Below are positions 24,774-36,087 of a stretch of DNA of 64,000 bases, one piece after another (the first letter of the stretch is position 1; every line of letters begins with the position of its first letter). Source of the DNA: Ulota crispa (Eukaryota; Streptophyta; Bryopsida; Orthotrichales; Orthotrichaceae); contig OY987243.1 in the NCBI GenBank assembly GCA_963920765.1, positions 31,123,060 through 31,187,059 of the forward strand. Direction: 5' to 3'. The position numbers were made by a program, and so were the translations under genes. The notes beneath the pieces were generated by a model. The model was not told where the DNA came from, did no database searches, and saw nothing but the letters and a program-made list of their open reading frames with translations.

Positions 24774-26032
24774 GAGCATCTCCTGCAGGATTTTTTTTTT
24801 TTTTTGGTTTTGTTTTTTTGCCTCCTCATAACATTCAGTAGCACTAGTAAAGGCTGCCCTCCCTCTAAGAGAATGGTGTGGAATATTTCACACCATTCCA
24901 TCCACTTGTATGAAATGGTGTGGAATTTTCCACATCCTTCTTTAGCTATGGGGACACTTGGTTGAATTTGTCATAGTTTATGAAAGGGAAGCTTAGTTCA
25001 ATGCGCACACGTCGAGGGGGCCAGACCTGTCAGAAAATTATTATATAAAAAAAAATTTAAAAAAAAAAAAACTTTTTTTTTTTTGTCAAGATGAAGTTCA
25101 TGGATGATACCTGAAGAGAGGGAAAGGCAACCTCTCTTCAAGCTACTAAATGTTATGCTGTTGCTAGATTTGTTACAATAAGATTCTATATTAATGAATA
25201 CAATGTTGTCCCTCTAGAAATGTTCCTCACCAAAGAGGCCATGTAGCTTCACTACAGTTCAAAAAAAAGCCCCAATCCTCTTGCCACCGGCCAAATGAGC
25301 CCTATGTGTTTCACTTGTAATGGTTTCTGCTATTCAAATTTCCAATAGCATTGTACTTGTTGATGTGCAGGAGCGGGCCCTTTCAAGCTTTGAGCATCTC
25401 TTGTTGTCTATCAAAAATGCCACACAAAGGCTTTTGGGCTAAGGCCGTAACGGCTCAAGCTCTTTTTGTCTCCAATGGCATTGGATTTTTGTACTTGCCG
25501 GTTGCGGGGCCTTCAGAATGAGCCTCGTTCCCGAGAAATTCCTTTGTTTTGCAGGTGTCCTTCACGATCCCTGGCTCCTGCTTATGTTCCAAAATTAGTC
25601 GCCATACCCCCATTTACGCCTTCCGTCGTCTCTTCCAAATAGCAGGCAACTTCAAAGCAGCCTTGAACCTAGGCTCGGAACCTTAGAACCGCAAGGGAAC
25701 TTCTCTTGTGCATGTATAAATTCCGCTACTAGCTCCCTCTAAGCTCAATCTCTATGGGCTCAAAGTGACAGGTAGCAAGAGATGCTCTTAGCCACTTTCA
25801 CGTCAAATTTGAGCTTTCTCCAAGCCCTCTTCACGGTCCCTGCCAAGCACTGTTCACACTGCAACGTCACTATGTAGCCAAAAGTACCAGTGAGATTTGT
25901 TGTAACACAACTACATGCCCTAAAACCTTCCGGGCTACAAGGGAACTTCACGCCTTGTTATGCGACTTGCTACTCTAGTTTCCTCCAAACCTAGTTTCCA
26001 GAGGCTTCATTTGGCGGGTGGTTGGAGATGCT
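24774..26032. mobile_element. Nested TIR elements with AGAGCATCTCC ends
   Basis: AGAGCATCTCCTGCAGG at 24774 is matched by the inverted GGAGATGCTCTTAGG ending near 26035. Inside, GAGCATCTCTTG at about 25391 pairs with AGAGATGCTCTTAG ending near 25792. Such GAGCATCTCC termini are common on non-autonomous plant DNA transposons. The interior shows no coding signal. Confidence 0.6.
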
Positions 26033-26036
26033 CTTA

Positions 26037-26532
26037 GGGCATCCTCAATCCACCAGACAAACAGGTTTGATATAGCAAACTTGATCTATTAATAGCAAAC
26101 AAATCACAAAAAATTATATGATTTGAAGGGCATGATTAATTTCTATTCTAAAAATGTATTATAATTTTGGTTTGGATATGATCTACATACATCACATCAA
26201 ATGTTAGCTAGCTTCCGAAAAACTTAGAGACCTCTTCAAATCAAACTTAAATAAGGAAGTTTTAGTAAATGGGTCTGTACTATTGCCGTCCCCTTTACTA
26301 AAATTCCCATGTTTAGACTTAATTTGAAAAGATCTCTAAATTTTTTGGAAACTAGCTAACATTTGATGTGATGTATTTAAAGCATGCATTGTTCAGACCA
26401 AAATTTTATTGCTTTTTTAGAATAAAAAAATTTCATACCCTTCAAATTATATAATTTTTATGTGATTTGTTTGCTATTAATAGATCAGGTTTAGTATATC
26501 GGGCCTATTTGCCCGGAGGATTGAGGATGACC
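26037..26532. mobile_element. Foldback element, GGGCATCCTCAATCC ends, TTAGCTAGCTTCC core
   Basis: The left half reads GGGCATCCTCAATCC, then ATAGCAAAC, CTATTAATAGCAAACAAATC and TTAGCTAGCTTCC; the right half repeats all of these in inverted order and ends GGATTGAGGATG. The whole 500-bp unit could fold on itself. The core is shared with the element at 55321-55754. Confidence 0.8.
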
Positions 26533-26689
26533 TTACTCGAATGATGTATGCACTGAATGATATTTGGACCGGATGATTTTCACCGGGGATGGATTTCGAG
26601 GAACTGGATGAATTCAAAGGAAGGGATGAATCGTTTGGATAGATTATTTTTAGACTGGATGATTTTCAAGGTGGATGATTTAAACATTA

Positions 26690-28200
26690 TGAAGCCAGCC
26701 TAGCATTATTCACCCATGCAGATAGGGTGTTTTGCTTGAACAATAAATCCAAGACACGTGGAAGTTGCCGACATTTGAATGTGCAAACAAAACGTCCGTA
26801 TATTTCCCAATGTTTTGCATGTATTTCAGAAAAAAATGGATTGGAATTTTTGAGTTTTGAACTAACCAAATTTAATTAGATATGGCACTATTGTTATATT
26901 CTTTATATTTATAAAACTATTCTTTAATTATTTTTAAAGTTGCTTGATTAAAATTTGTACATCACAATCAATACATATTGTGGTCCGTAGTATTTTTTGT
27001 TGATATTACTAATTTCCACCTTTTGGAAATTAATGTGTATTAAAATTCTTTGACACAACATTATTTTTAAGTAGCTCAAAAGCACATTCAAGATTTTAAG
27101 TACTTCAAGGTTTAGGGTTTGTGCTTGTGCTTGTCATAATGATTTATGGCACTAGACAAAATTATTGTGCTCGACTATAATTATGATCCCAAGTTAGTTG
27201 TTTGCCTACAACATATGGTGGTTTGGGTGGAGTGCATTTTTACCTTCCTCTTTGTTTGACTGAGTTTGTTGACAACGTTATGTCTAAAAGTCACCATCCA
27301 AAACATTCTTGAATATACTAAGCACCTACATTCATGAATATTAGTTAGTTAAAATTTTGTTATGACATTACTATGGCGTTCAAAATGATCTGACAACAAA
27401 AATGTTATAGAAAGGCAAATCCTCAAATTATGTTGATATTTTTCATTTGCTTAGGTGTTTTCTAATAAAACAAAATCACCTATACAATCAATAGTATAGC
27501 CAAAATAGCAAAATTATAATGATGATTATTTTTTAATATCATGATATTTAGTTTGTAAAGTCTACATGTAAATGATAGTATCTATAACAAATTATGGTCC
27601 ATGCTAAGTAAAAATTTGAATTCAATCTCTTCGAAGGCGTTCACAGAAATAATATTCACATGAATTCTCTTTCTTGAAGTAGGCTATTGAAGAACAAAAC
27701 ATCTCAGATGTACTTGATTTTAATATAGAAACAACATGAAATTGAACCTCCTATGAGTTTAATGTCCTCTTTAACCCCTGAGCGCCCCAACAACGGGATC
27801 TTGTCTTTGGAAACCACAACTTGATCTCACTTTTTCTCTTGATTTGTACAGTGAAAACAATTGTAGCTAGTCCCATCAGCAGAGAAGGTAGTCATTGTTC
27901 AAATCCTATGGTCACTTTTCTGGATGTAATTTTCCAAGCTCTAGTGGCCATTAAATCCCCCATTTTCTCGTAACACTAAAACAACTCCGGGCGCTTAGGG
28001 GTTAACTCATTCAATTGCTACACAATTGTTTTCCTCATTCATCTTGCCTCAATAAATACCCAAACTTGGTTTTGTGTTCAATAGGTTTTTCAATACAATG
28101 TCTTTTACATTATGTTTAGGAAGTTGATAAAGCAACACCTCAAGGTGGGCACATGACTTCCTTTTAATGTTGCCACCATAGCGTGCACATTAATGTTCAC
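26690..28200. repeat. Segmental duplication, copy 1
   Basis: The block matches 30475-33035 in the same orientation across many landmarks: CACCCATGCAGAT, AAATCCAAGACA, TTATTTTTAAGTAG, GTGCTTGTGCTTGTCATAA, CCTCCTATGAGTTTAATGTC and AAGGTGGGCA. Divergence is moderate and no gene is recognisable in either copy. This copy carries a private insertion at 27771-28005. Confidence 0.8.
27771..28005. mobile_element. MITE with TTAACCCCT ends
   Basis: It starts TTAACCCCTGAGCGCCC and ends GGGCGCTTAGGGGTTAA. It is absent from the corresponding place in duplication copy 2 (about 32836), where the sequence runs straight through, so it inserted after the duplication. The TTAA at both ends may be the target duplication or part of the terminus. 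Confidence 0.85.
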
Positions 28201-29273
28201 TTTTTTAGATGCGCGCATGGAGCTCCCCAACACATCCATGCAATCAAATCTCAAAAATTCATCACCAATGATTTTTAATCAACTTTCTTGTAAAACCATG
28301 AATTTGACACAAATTAATTTACCAAAAATAGAATTTTTTCTTTTAGTAACCAAAATTTGGTATGGTTGATTGGAATTGCATGAGAATCATATACCAGAGA
28401 TATGAGATTATAATACCATTTATATTTTTTGTTATACAAACTTGTTGGGAGTGCCAAAACATGCATTAAGTAACTATACTACCTGGTATTGTACAAGCTT
28501 GAAGCTTATGATTAGGATTAGCTTGGGGCTTGAGGGATGGGTCGTGCTTTAGCAACTCCTGCTTGCACGCTTGCATGTTTTGTGGTTTTGATTGCATGGT
28601 TTATCTCAAATTCTGCCACAACACTTTCTATTCACGCAAGGTTTCTAGACTTTGTAAGGGTTCATGTGCAATGCTATTTCTATTCACAGGTTCATTTCCC
28701 AAGCTTTCATTGGTTTCTTTGCATGCTCAACTTAAAAGGGGTTTGTGGTTGAAGTGGAATGGGTTTCAGTACTTTTTCCTTCATCCTATATTGAATTTAC
28801 AAATCTGCTTTTAGGTATACTATATGCTTTTCCATGCTTTTTGTTTTCTCTCAAGTTCTTGTTTGAAGTATTATGTGATTAATTAAAATTTATGTTTTGA
28901 AGTGTTTGGTCTTTGATTACATGTGTGTAATTTTGTTTGTGTCATTGTGTATTTATAAAGAACATAGGGTATACAAAAATATCACAAGAACTTAATTCAA
29001 ATGAAGCCTAGGGTACATGAAATTGTCAAAATTTAGAAATTTAGGTAAGTATAGCCCTATAGATACTTTAAAAAATTACCTACATAGCCCCCATCTTATA
29101 GGGGCTTGAACGCACGCTATCCACAAACATCATGTATAGTGCACTCCATGTGGAAGGTGGAAGTGGAGGTGTTGGAAGTTTGCAACCAAAGGGGGTGACC
29201 TAAGCACCCTAGAGGATGGGGCATAAGCCCCTGGGACCAAGCACCCTCGAACCAAGCTCTTGCATTGCAGGCG
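28201..29273. other. Intergenic, nothing secure
   Basis: A 71-codon ORF at 28537 starts with a signal-peptide-like stretch (MGRALATPACTLACFVVL) but then loses any pattern. A short ORF at 29132 has a Gly-rich run ending in SLQPK just before the orphan ORF. Neither is supported as a gene. Confidence 0.35.
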
Positions 29274-29870
29274 ATGCAAGCCGCAATCCAATTACAGTTC
29301 TCATTAATGCAAGCCAAAATGAGGGTGCAAGCATTTGCCAATGCTACTGTGACCGTTGCACTCAGAGCTTTGCTTGTTGAACACAAAGATTCGATTGCTG
29401 GACACAAAGCTTTGATTGCTGACCAGATAGCTGCGTGTGTTAAAGACACATATGCATTTGTTGAATACAAAGCTGAAGCAGTCCAAAGGTGTTTGGCTCA
29501 AGATAATAGGATTTGTTACCTTGGTAGGAGATTCATTCAAATTGTTGCAGGGGCAATCATTCATTGGGCTATGGGGACCAAGGGCAAGCACAACACACGA
29601 CCTACTAAGCGGTTTCAAGATTGGGTCAATGAGAGAGAACTACGCCAATTAGCTTCCAGAACTAGGCTTCCTCGTTTTGAGATATGGACAAGAGTCATAA
29701 CTTGCGTGAACGAGCGGAACGCTGTTGCGCACTACACAAATCTTGCCTCCTTAGAGGACAGAGTGCGAGAGGTTGAAGATTTGATTGCCAAAGGAGAACA
29801 TTATTACGATAAATACATCCTCGCTCAGGTCTGGTGCGTGATTGCCGAGGGGGATCATTATTACAATTAA
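29274..29870 (+). CDS. Orphan ORF, 198 aa, with HEPN-like RNAVAH motif
   Basis: I do not recognise this protein. The N-terminal half is Ala/Gln-rich and probably helical (MQAAIQLQFSLMQAKMRVQA); the middle has GRRFIQIVAGAIIHW; the C-terminal part has FQDWVNERELRQLASRTR and NERNAVAHY with Arg148 and His153, matching the R-x4-6-H signature of HEPN domains, followed by a helix (LEDRVREVEDLI). A TTGCATTGCAG acceptor-like sequence just before the ATG suggests this may be the last exon of a longer gene. The end is a duplicated 57-bp unit whose second copy supplies the stop. It could be a real lineage-specific gene, a decaying copy, or a transposon-derived ORF. Confidence 0.4.
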   Translation: MQAAIQLQFSLMQAKMRVQAFANATVTVALRALLVEHKDSIAGHKALIADQIAACVKDTYAFVEYKAEAVQRCLAQDNRICYLGRRFIQIVAGAIIHWAMGTKGKHNTRPTKRFQDWVNERELRQLASRTRLPRFEIWTRVITCVNERNAVAHYTNLASLEDRVREVEDLIAKGEHYYDKYILAQVWCVIAEGDHYYN

Positions 29871-29896
29871 TATATCCCTGCTCAAGTCCGGTGTGT
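29783..29896 (+). repeat. 57-bp in-frame tandem repeat at the end of the orphan ORF
   Basis: Units start at 29783 and 29840 (GATTGCC each). The first encodes IAKGEHYYDKYILAQVWCV; the second is IAEGDHYYN, then TAA where the first has AAA, then YIPAQVRCV in frame. The stop therefore arose inside a duplicated coding unit. Confidence 0.75.
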
Positions 29897-29943
29897 GAAG
29901 AAATACAGTGCTATCGCAGACGTATACAACTTCCATGATTAGA

Positions 29944-30094
29944 CTTGTTTACTATATCCAGCAATTAGAATTGGTAACCAATTGTCAGTTACTCAGCTGT
30001 GGCATGGTAATGGTTTTAACGCATGCTTGTTTATGATATCCAGCAATTAGAATTGGTTATTGTGACTGTGGCATAGCAGCGGTTTTAACGCCTG
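29944..30094. repeat. 82-bp direct repeat
   Basis: CTTGTTTACTATATCCAGC at 29944 and CTTGTTTATGATATCCAGC at 30026 start two adjacent similar units, each ending near GGTTTTAACGC. Confidence 0.7.
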
Positions 30095-30516
30095 CAGGTC
30101 CTACAATGCTATCTTGACTGTGTACTTTTACTGGTGTGCACATTATAGAGGTTCTTCCTCCCAGTGCTCACTACAAGTAAAACATACCCATATTTTACTT
30201 TTTGATCCTACCAAGGGTGAAGTGGCACCCAACTCCTAGCTTGAATGCAAAGTGGGGGGAAATCAAATGTGATTCTTGGCTACTTAAGGTGTCTAGATCT
30301 AAGATCTCATTAGCTACTAGGACACTTTTCAAATTGCACCTCATCTCACAAGCAGTTTTACATTTTGAAATTTTGACTATCTTTTTATTTTTTTGGTTTT
30401 TTTTTACAATACACTTTTAGCACAATCAAAATTGAGGTAAAAGATTTGCTAAATTTGGCCAAAAATATTTGCAATGTTACTCACCCATGCAGATGGGATG
30501 TTTTGTTTGAAAAATC

Positions 30517-30654
30517 AGGTAAGCTCACCCATACCTGAGGGGTACTTTAATGTGAGCGCTATGTACCTAGGGTGTTCATTTCAAAATTGAAATGAACACC
30601 CTAGGTACATAGCGCTCACATTAAGGTACTCCTCAGGTATGGGTGAGCTTACCT
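30517..30654. mobile_element. Near-perfect 138-bp palindromic element
   Basis: Two arms of about 68 bases (AGGTAAGCTCACCCATACC ... ACCCTAGGTACATAGCGC in inverted order) differ at only about two positions and meet at a CAAAATTG centre. Copy 1 of the duplication has an uninterrupted GAACAATAAATCCAAG at the matching place. The near identity of the arms suggests recent activity. A fragment with CACCCATACCTGAG also occurs near 60120. Confidence 0.9.
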
Positions 30655-31436
30655 TAAATCCAAGACATGTGGAGGTTGCCTACATTTCAATCTGTATCCG
30701 CATATTTCTCAATGTTTTGCATATATTTCCAAAAAATTTGGATCGATCTTTATGAATTTTGAACAATCCAAATTTATTTGATATGGCATAATTATTGCAT
30801 TATTTACATTGAGTTGCTTGATTAAACCAATTGGACCTTCTCGCTTTTATGAACCTTTGGCTGGAAGACACAAGGCTCAGCCATGAGCTCAAATTCTAGC
30901 CTATTTCCACAAATAATATTTGTACACCAAAATTAACATATATTATGGTTTGTAATATTTTTATTGATATAACTAATTTTCACTTTTTGCAAACCAATGT
31001 GTGTTAAAATTCTTCAACACAACATTATTTTTAAGTAGTTCAAAAGCACATTCAAAATTTTAAGTGCCTCAAGTTTTAGGATTTATGCTTGTGCTTGTCA
31101 TAATGATTTGTAGCACTAAACAAAGTTATTGTGTTTTACAATAATCAAGAGCTTGTGATAGTTGTTCACCTATGATATATGGTGATTTGGGTATGGTGCA
31201 TTTTTACCTCTTTCTTTCTTTGTCAAGGTTTGTTGACAATATTATGCTTGGAAGTTACCATAAAATAAAATGGAATATTCTAAGCACCAAAGTTTATGAA
31301 TTATAGTTACTAGCTTAAAATTTTGTTATTACAATGGTGTTCAAAATGAATTGGCAGCAAAAATATTAGTAGATACACAATTTCTCAAACTATGTTGATT
31401 TCTTTCATATGCTTAGATGTTTAGTAATAATATAAA

Positions 31437-32285
31437 CAACTAGTGGACCCGTGCACCCTTTGGGCCCACTTCAAACACATAAGGGTGAAGGCTTTAACCA
31501 CGATTCGCTTGTTGTTTATTTTAATCATTTATTCTAATCATGCTTATTGTTTCATTTATTTTAATTGTTTCTTGCTTGATTAATCCCATCATGTTATTGC
31601 TTATTTTAATCATTTTTTGCTTATTTTAATGGGTTTTGTGATAGGTGAAGCTAATTGTTTTATTAAGGGAATTGACATGTGCACATCAAGGGTTGATATT
31701 TGCACATCCCTTGGGAGATAAATTGTAGATTTCTACCATCAAAAAGCTGAATTTGAGAATTTTGAATTTAGATTTGGAGTTAGAGACCATGGTTTACTCT
31801 AGAACCATAAAAAGAAGTTGCAATTAAACAACACTCAGTGAAAAGCAGCTAGGGGAAAAAGTGTTACTTTTACTTTTGTTTGTATGAAATATAAGCTTTT
31901 TCATTGAGTGTTTTTCAATTGCAAAATTTTCTATGGTTCTAGAGTAAACCATGGTCTCTAAGTCCAAAGCTAAATTCAAAATTCTCAAATTCAGAAATTT
32001 TGATGGTAGAAATCTACAATTTACCTCCCAAGCAGGTGTGCAAATATGAACCCTCGGGTCCCGGTGTGCACATATCAATTCCCTTTTTTAATTGTTTCTT
32101 TTAATGTGTGACATGTGAGGTTTATTTTAATCATTTTTTTAATGTGTGACAGGTGAGATATCAATCTAAGAACTTTTTATGATTATTTTTATCAACCCCC
32201 CATAGCCCCATGCATGCCCATCATGCAACCCCATCTTAACTAATACATACATACGGACACCCTATTCTATAATAGAAAGAAGACA
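31437..32285. mobile_element. Insertion block with CTAGTGGACCCGTGCA start
   Basis: This block is absent from duplication copy 1. It begins near ACTAGTGGACCCGTGCACCC, ends near CTATAATAGAAAGAAGAC, and contains a nested foldback element (31665-32085) plus simple TTTTAATCATTT repeats. The class of the outer element is not clear. Confidence 0.55.
31665..32085. mobile_element. Foldback element, AAGGGAATTGACATGTGCAC ends
   Basis: Both halves carry TTTCTACCATCAAAA, AATTTGAGAATTTTGAATTTA and AGAGACCATGGTTTACTCTAG in opposite orientation. The ends are AAGGGAATTGACATGTGCAC and GTGCACATATCAATTCCCTT. A second copy lies at 44817-45235. Confidence 0.85.
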
Positions 32286-32354
32286 CTTCTACAATCAATA
32301 TTATAGCCATATCATGATATTTTGTTGTAGAATCTACATGTAATTAATAGTATT

Positions 32355-32586
32355 TACACCAAGAATGCATTTAGGTTGCCCCATACTAATGGTTGACCAT
32401 GATTGGATTTCACATGATTTACAACTTGAATTTGGTTAATTTATTTTTTAGCAACTTTGTAGTGGTTGCAAGGCCCTTTAAAATTTGTTTTCTTTTTGTA
32501 ATTAGTGGTGAAAATCACTTTTACAGCACTAAAAGTGTAAAATATTAGAATTAGTGCGAGGCAACCTAAATGCACTATTTGGTGTA
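32355..32586. mobile_element. MITE with TACACC...TGCATTTAGGTTGCC ends
   Basis: The left end is TACACCAAGAATGCATTTAGG; the right end is the inverted GGCAACCTAAATGCACTATT then TGGTGTA. The same termini occur at 34650-34950 and 43602-44560. Confidence 0.8.
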
Positions 32587-33251
32587 CAAAAACTTATGAC
32601 TTTTTGTGTGCTTTTAATAATAATGTTCTACTGTGAAGCTTCACCTTACATAAAAGCATCATGCTTAGTGAAATTTGAATTCAACCCCTTCTAAAGCGTT
32701 CACAAAAATAACACACATTGATTTGTGTTTTTAAAGGAGGCTATTGAGGAATGATATGTCTCCTATAAAGATATACATATTTTGAATATATAGACAAAAA
32801 AATTAACCTCCTATGAGTTTAATGTCTTCTTTGACACATTCAATTACTCTACAATTTCTTTCCTCATTAATTTTTCTCACATACAACTCACGCATTATAT
32901 CAAAAAACCCATTTAACAAAAAATTATATTACATTACATCTAGGGAATTGCAGATTGCTAAAGTGACACCCAAGGTGGGCATATGGCTTTCTTTTGATGT
33001 TGCCATCATAAATTACACATTGATGTTCATCTTTTAACCAAAAAAGCATAAAAAGCTAAACAAATAGTAGAAGATTGAAATTGTGTCATTTTGACAAATT
33101 AATCCAAATCAAAATTTGTCAAAAATCAAACAAGCAATGCACTGTGATTTGTCTTTCACCAATTTTCAAAAACAATGATACTTCCTCACCCTTGGTTTTG
33201 AGAGTTTTGAGAGTGCAGAAGTGGACCCACTTATCCACCTCAAAGTTTGCA

Positions 33252-34166
33252 TTAACCCTTTTGGGCCGCCTGCTTTCCGAGCTAGTTGTTCTTTTGGAAA
33301 AACTAATTGCTTCAGGCATTTTGGCAATTCATTCAGATGTAAAAAGCACAATCCAACCATACCAATGTAAACTGCACTCTTGGAAAGATAAGCGCGTAAA
33401 CTTTTTGGACCTATTTGCTTATGATATGTGCTGCATCGGTTAAGTGAAAGGTGGTGCATGGGATTAAGTTTGGATTGTACACGTTGAATGAATGGCTCCA
33501 ACAAGCAACTACAGTAGAATTAGATTTTGAAATTGTGCACTTTTCTCATGTGTGATATGTTGAAGGGCTTGAATTTAAGAGTTTGCAAAAAAGTTGTACC
33601 ATTTGTTGTATTTGATGAAGGAAAGGCATGGGTGGTTAGGGTGCAAAAATTGTGGAACGATCATGAAATTTTGATCATTTTTAGAAAAATGAGATTTGCA
33701 TGGTTAGAAAATCCAACCTGAGAAGTTATTTGAATAGTATTAATCTACGACCATGTGTTTTATCAAAAGAAGTGTGATAGTATATAAGTAATTTTGACCG
33801 TGCAATGCTAAAAGGATTGAAGAGCTCAAGTAGGGGGTACAAAGCCAAAGAATAATTGGTTTGGTTGTTGTCATGGCACTATTTACTTGGTCCCTAAAAA
33901 CATCAGGTGATGTCATCCTCTTGTTGGTGTTTTAGTGAATGATTTGTACTAAACACTCAAATTTTCCAATACCCCTTCTGATGAATCACTCTCTTTACAA
34001 CAAAATGTAATTCCAAAATTTGATCAAACAAGTGCACGTGAAAATAGACTTCATCCCTACATGTTTGTAATTGGTCAACCCATGATCAAAAATGGACAAT
34101 ACACCCTAAATTTCATTTCAAAACCTACTAGGGCAATTTTTGCCTCCTCCGGCCCTAAGGGGTTAA
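33252..34166. mobile_element. Probable TTAACCC-ended element, 915 bp
   Basis: The left end TTAACCCTTTTGGGCCGCC and the right end CCGGCCCTAAGGGGTTAA are imperfect inverted repeats, and the right end matches the family at 27771 and 43791. The interior has no recognisable coding sequence. The arms are less alike than in the other two copies. Confidence 0.5.
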
Positions 34167-34649
34167 CAATTTGGGGTGTGGCTTTAGCACTTCCCTATTT
34201 CCATGTATTGTTCCAAAAACACAATAATTTATACGCACTTCAAGCACCCTATGCCAAGGCCCAAGGGTGTCATATCATAATTCATACACCTTGGTGGCTT
34301 GGTGTCATGGAATTTGGTAGAAAGGGAGCGGACAAACAATCAAACAAACTGGGTTCTAAAATGTACGGAGGCTGCACAACCATTGGCAGAGCTTGTGGTA
34401 CAACACTGAACTTTCAAGCCAACTATAATTTAAGTAACAATACCGTCCGAGGAGCACAACTGTACCTGTAACGGTACCGGTACCAGTTGGCCTGCACATC
34501 TGGTGCCAAAGGACTTCATGATTAGAAGCTGAAGCAGCATCAATGCCCGGGTCACTCCCGGGGAGATTTTGAGCTTTCTTGGTAAATATCTTAAATTTCT
34601 CATTTTCAATGGTTCTTTTAGTGCATACACCAGTTATTGCCTATATACT
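34167..34649. other. Intergenic, nothing recognised
   Basis: Short ORFs only; a small GGTACCGGTACC palindrome at about 34475 is the sole local feature. Confidence 0.4.
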
Positions 34650-34950
34650 TACACCAATGCATTTAGGTTGTCTTCACAATTAGGTTCCTTTACCTTGGCA
34701 TGATTCACGTTGGGTCAGCTGAAAGCGCATGTACTCTTTAAGTTACAGTAATTTTTGGTATTGTTTAAAGTTCTAGCTTTCTTACTCCTTGATTTTGGGG
34801 CTTGTTTTTGCACCCAACCTCTGCTTGCTTCCTCCATTGTTTATCACATAAAAAATTTAATGAAAGAAATTAATGTAATCTTGATAAATATTGAAATAAT
34901 GTGAAATGTTTAAATATTAGTATGGGGCAACCTAAATGCACTTTTTGTGC
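34650..34950. mobile_element. MITE with TGCATTTAGGTTG ends
   Basis: TACACCAATGCATTTAGGTTG on the left pairs with GGGCAACCTAAATGCAC on the right. It is the same family as 32355-32586. Confidence 0.7.
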
Positions 34951-35975
34951 AAGTTATAATTAGAAGATACCCAAAATTTAACTGATTTTTATCCAGTTGA
35001 TTCAAATCTCAACCGACCGGTTTTTTAACTATTTCGTTGGGCTAACTTTCTATTATTTTTTGGATCTTGCTCACTAGGTAGAGCTACGTATTACCATGCA
35101 CTTGAGAAATTTTCAAGCTTGGTCAACAAGTGTTAAAGCTTTTGAAATACTAAAATTGCAAAAATGAGATTATATTTTATTTTCTTGTTGAGGTTTTAAT
35201 GATTTTGAGTTTTTTTTGAGGGTACTCCATGAGTCTCTGTGAATCCAAGTGTGGTTGCGCCACGTGTGAAAGACAAAGTTTTAATTACACAATGATGGGT
35301 ACAACAAGCACCTCCAGGAATCATTTTTTGTTCTTTCATTGGTCAAGCGATTCACACCTTATATTGCATGCAAGCAGGGTTCGGGGAGAAATTTTAGTTT
35401 CACCGGTTGAATCCGGCAGTGTCCAGTTTCAACCGGATTTTCACTAACATGGATCGGTTATTTTCTATAAAATTTCTAAATTTCTATTGTAAAAGTAATA
35501 TATTTAGATTTTTTTGGAAAATGGATCGGTTTTTTAGCCTGATGGCTTCAAGTTTCAATCAAGTTTTTTGCAATTTCAACCGGCTGCTACTACACTAACC
35601 GCGGGTTCTCCCCAAATCCTGCATGCAAGGATCAAAAAGAAAACGATAGATTCATCCCATGCATGCATGTTCATTCATGAATCAGTTGGTTTTCATAAAT
35701 GTCATCCAAATTTTGGCACATTGTATGGTTCATCTGAAAGGGGGTTTTGCAATTTCTTCTAGTTTTGCACCCGATTTTTATTTGGTGTTAGGGTACTCAA
35801 TGTCAAATGAAGTAAGAAAATTAGATAAGATTCTATCAAAAATTTGCCCAAAATAAGTTATTTAAGAAACACTGTGGAAGGAAATAATGGAAAGCAAGGA
35901 CCTAAATGTTCTTAAACTACCCCAAGCGACTACCAAAGTGGATAACTTTGAGGCATATGAGTTCTGTGGTTCAAT
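34951..35975. other. Intergenic with degenerate short repeats
   Basis: Degenerate repeats around ATGGATCGGTT and TTTCAACCGG occur at 35400-35585. No gene is recognised. Confidence 0.4.
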
Positions 35976-36087
35976 CACTACAAGGAAACCATGGTCGGAT
36001 TTACAAAAAGTTGACAAAAATTGTGACCTAATCTATAGTATACTGTAAATTAGGTCACAATCTTTGTCAACATGGTTTCTTTGTATC
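35976..36087. mobile_element. Small CACTA-like palindromic MITE
   Basis: It starts CACTACAAGGAAACCATG and ends CATGGTTTCTTTGTA. The interior is also inverted (TTGTGACCTAAT against ATTAGGTCACAA). CACTACAAG is a typical CACTA-superfamily terminus; the right tip has decayed. Confidence 0.65.

Larger units (their letters stand above)
30475..33035. repeat. Segmental duplication, copy 2, with several insertions
   Basis: This matches 26690-28200 in the same orientation. It is longer because of private insertions: a palindromic MITE (30517-30654), about 105 bases at 30815-30920, a large block at 31437-32285 and a MITE at 32355-32586. Outside these, the order of landmarks is the same as in copy 1. 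Confidence 0.8.

Noticed and set aside
24206-24901. Long 231-codon open frame, minus strand, with Pro/Ser-rich translation
   Set aside because: It spans a GC-rich promoter and a poly-T run, has no recognisable motif, and its composition follows base content. A chance ORF upstream of ESV1 is more likely.
28537-28752. ORF with a signal-peptide-like start (MGRALATPACTLACFVVL)
   Set aside because: Only the first 20 residues look like a secreted protein; the rest is not protein-like and no downstream exon is evident.
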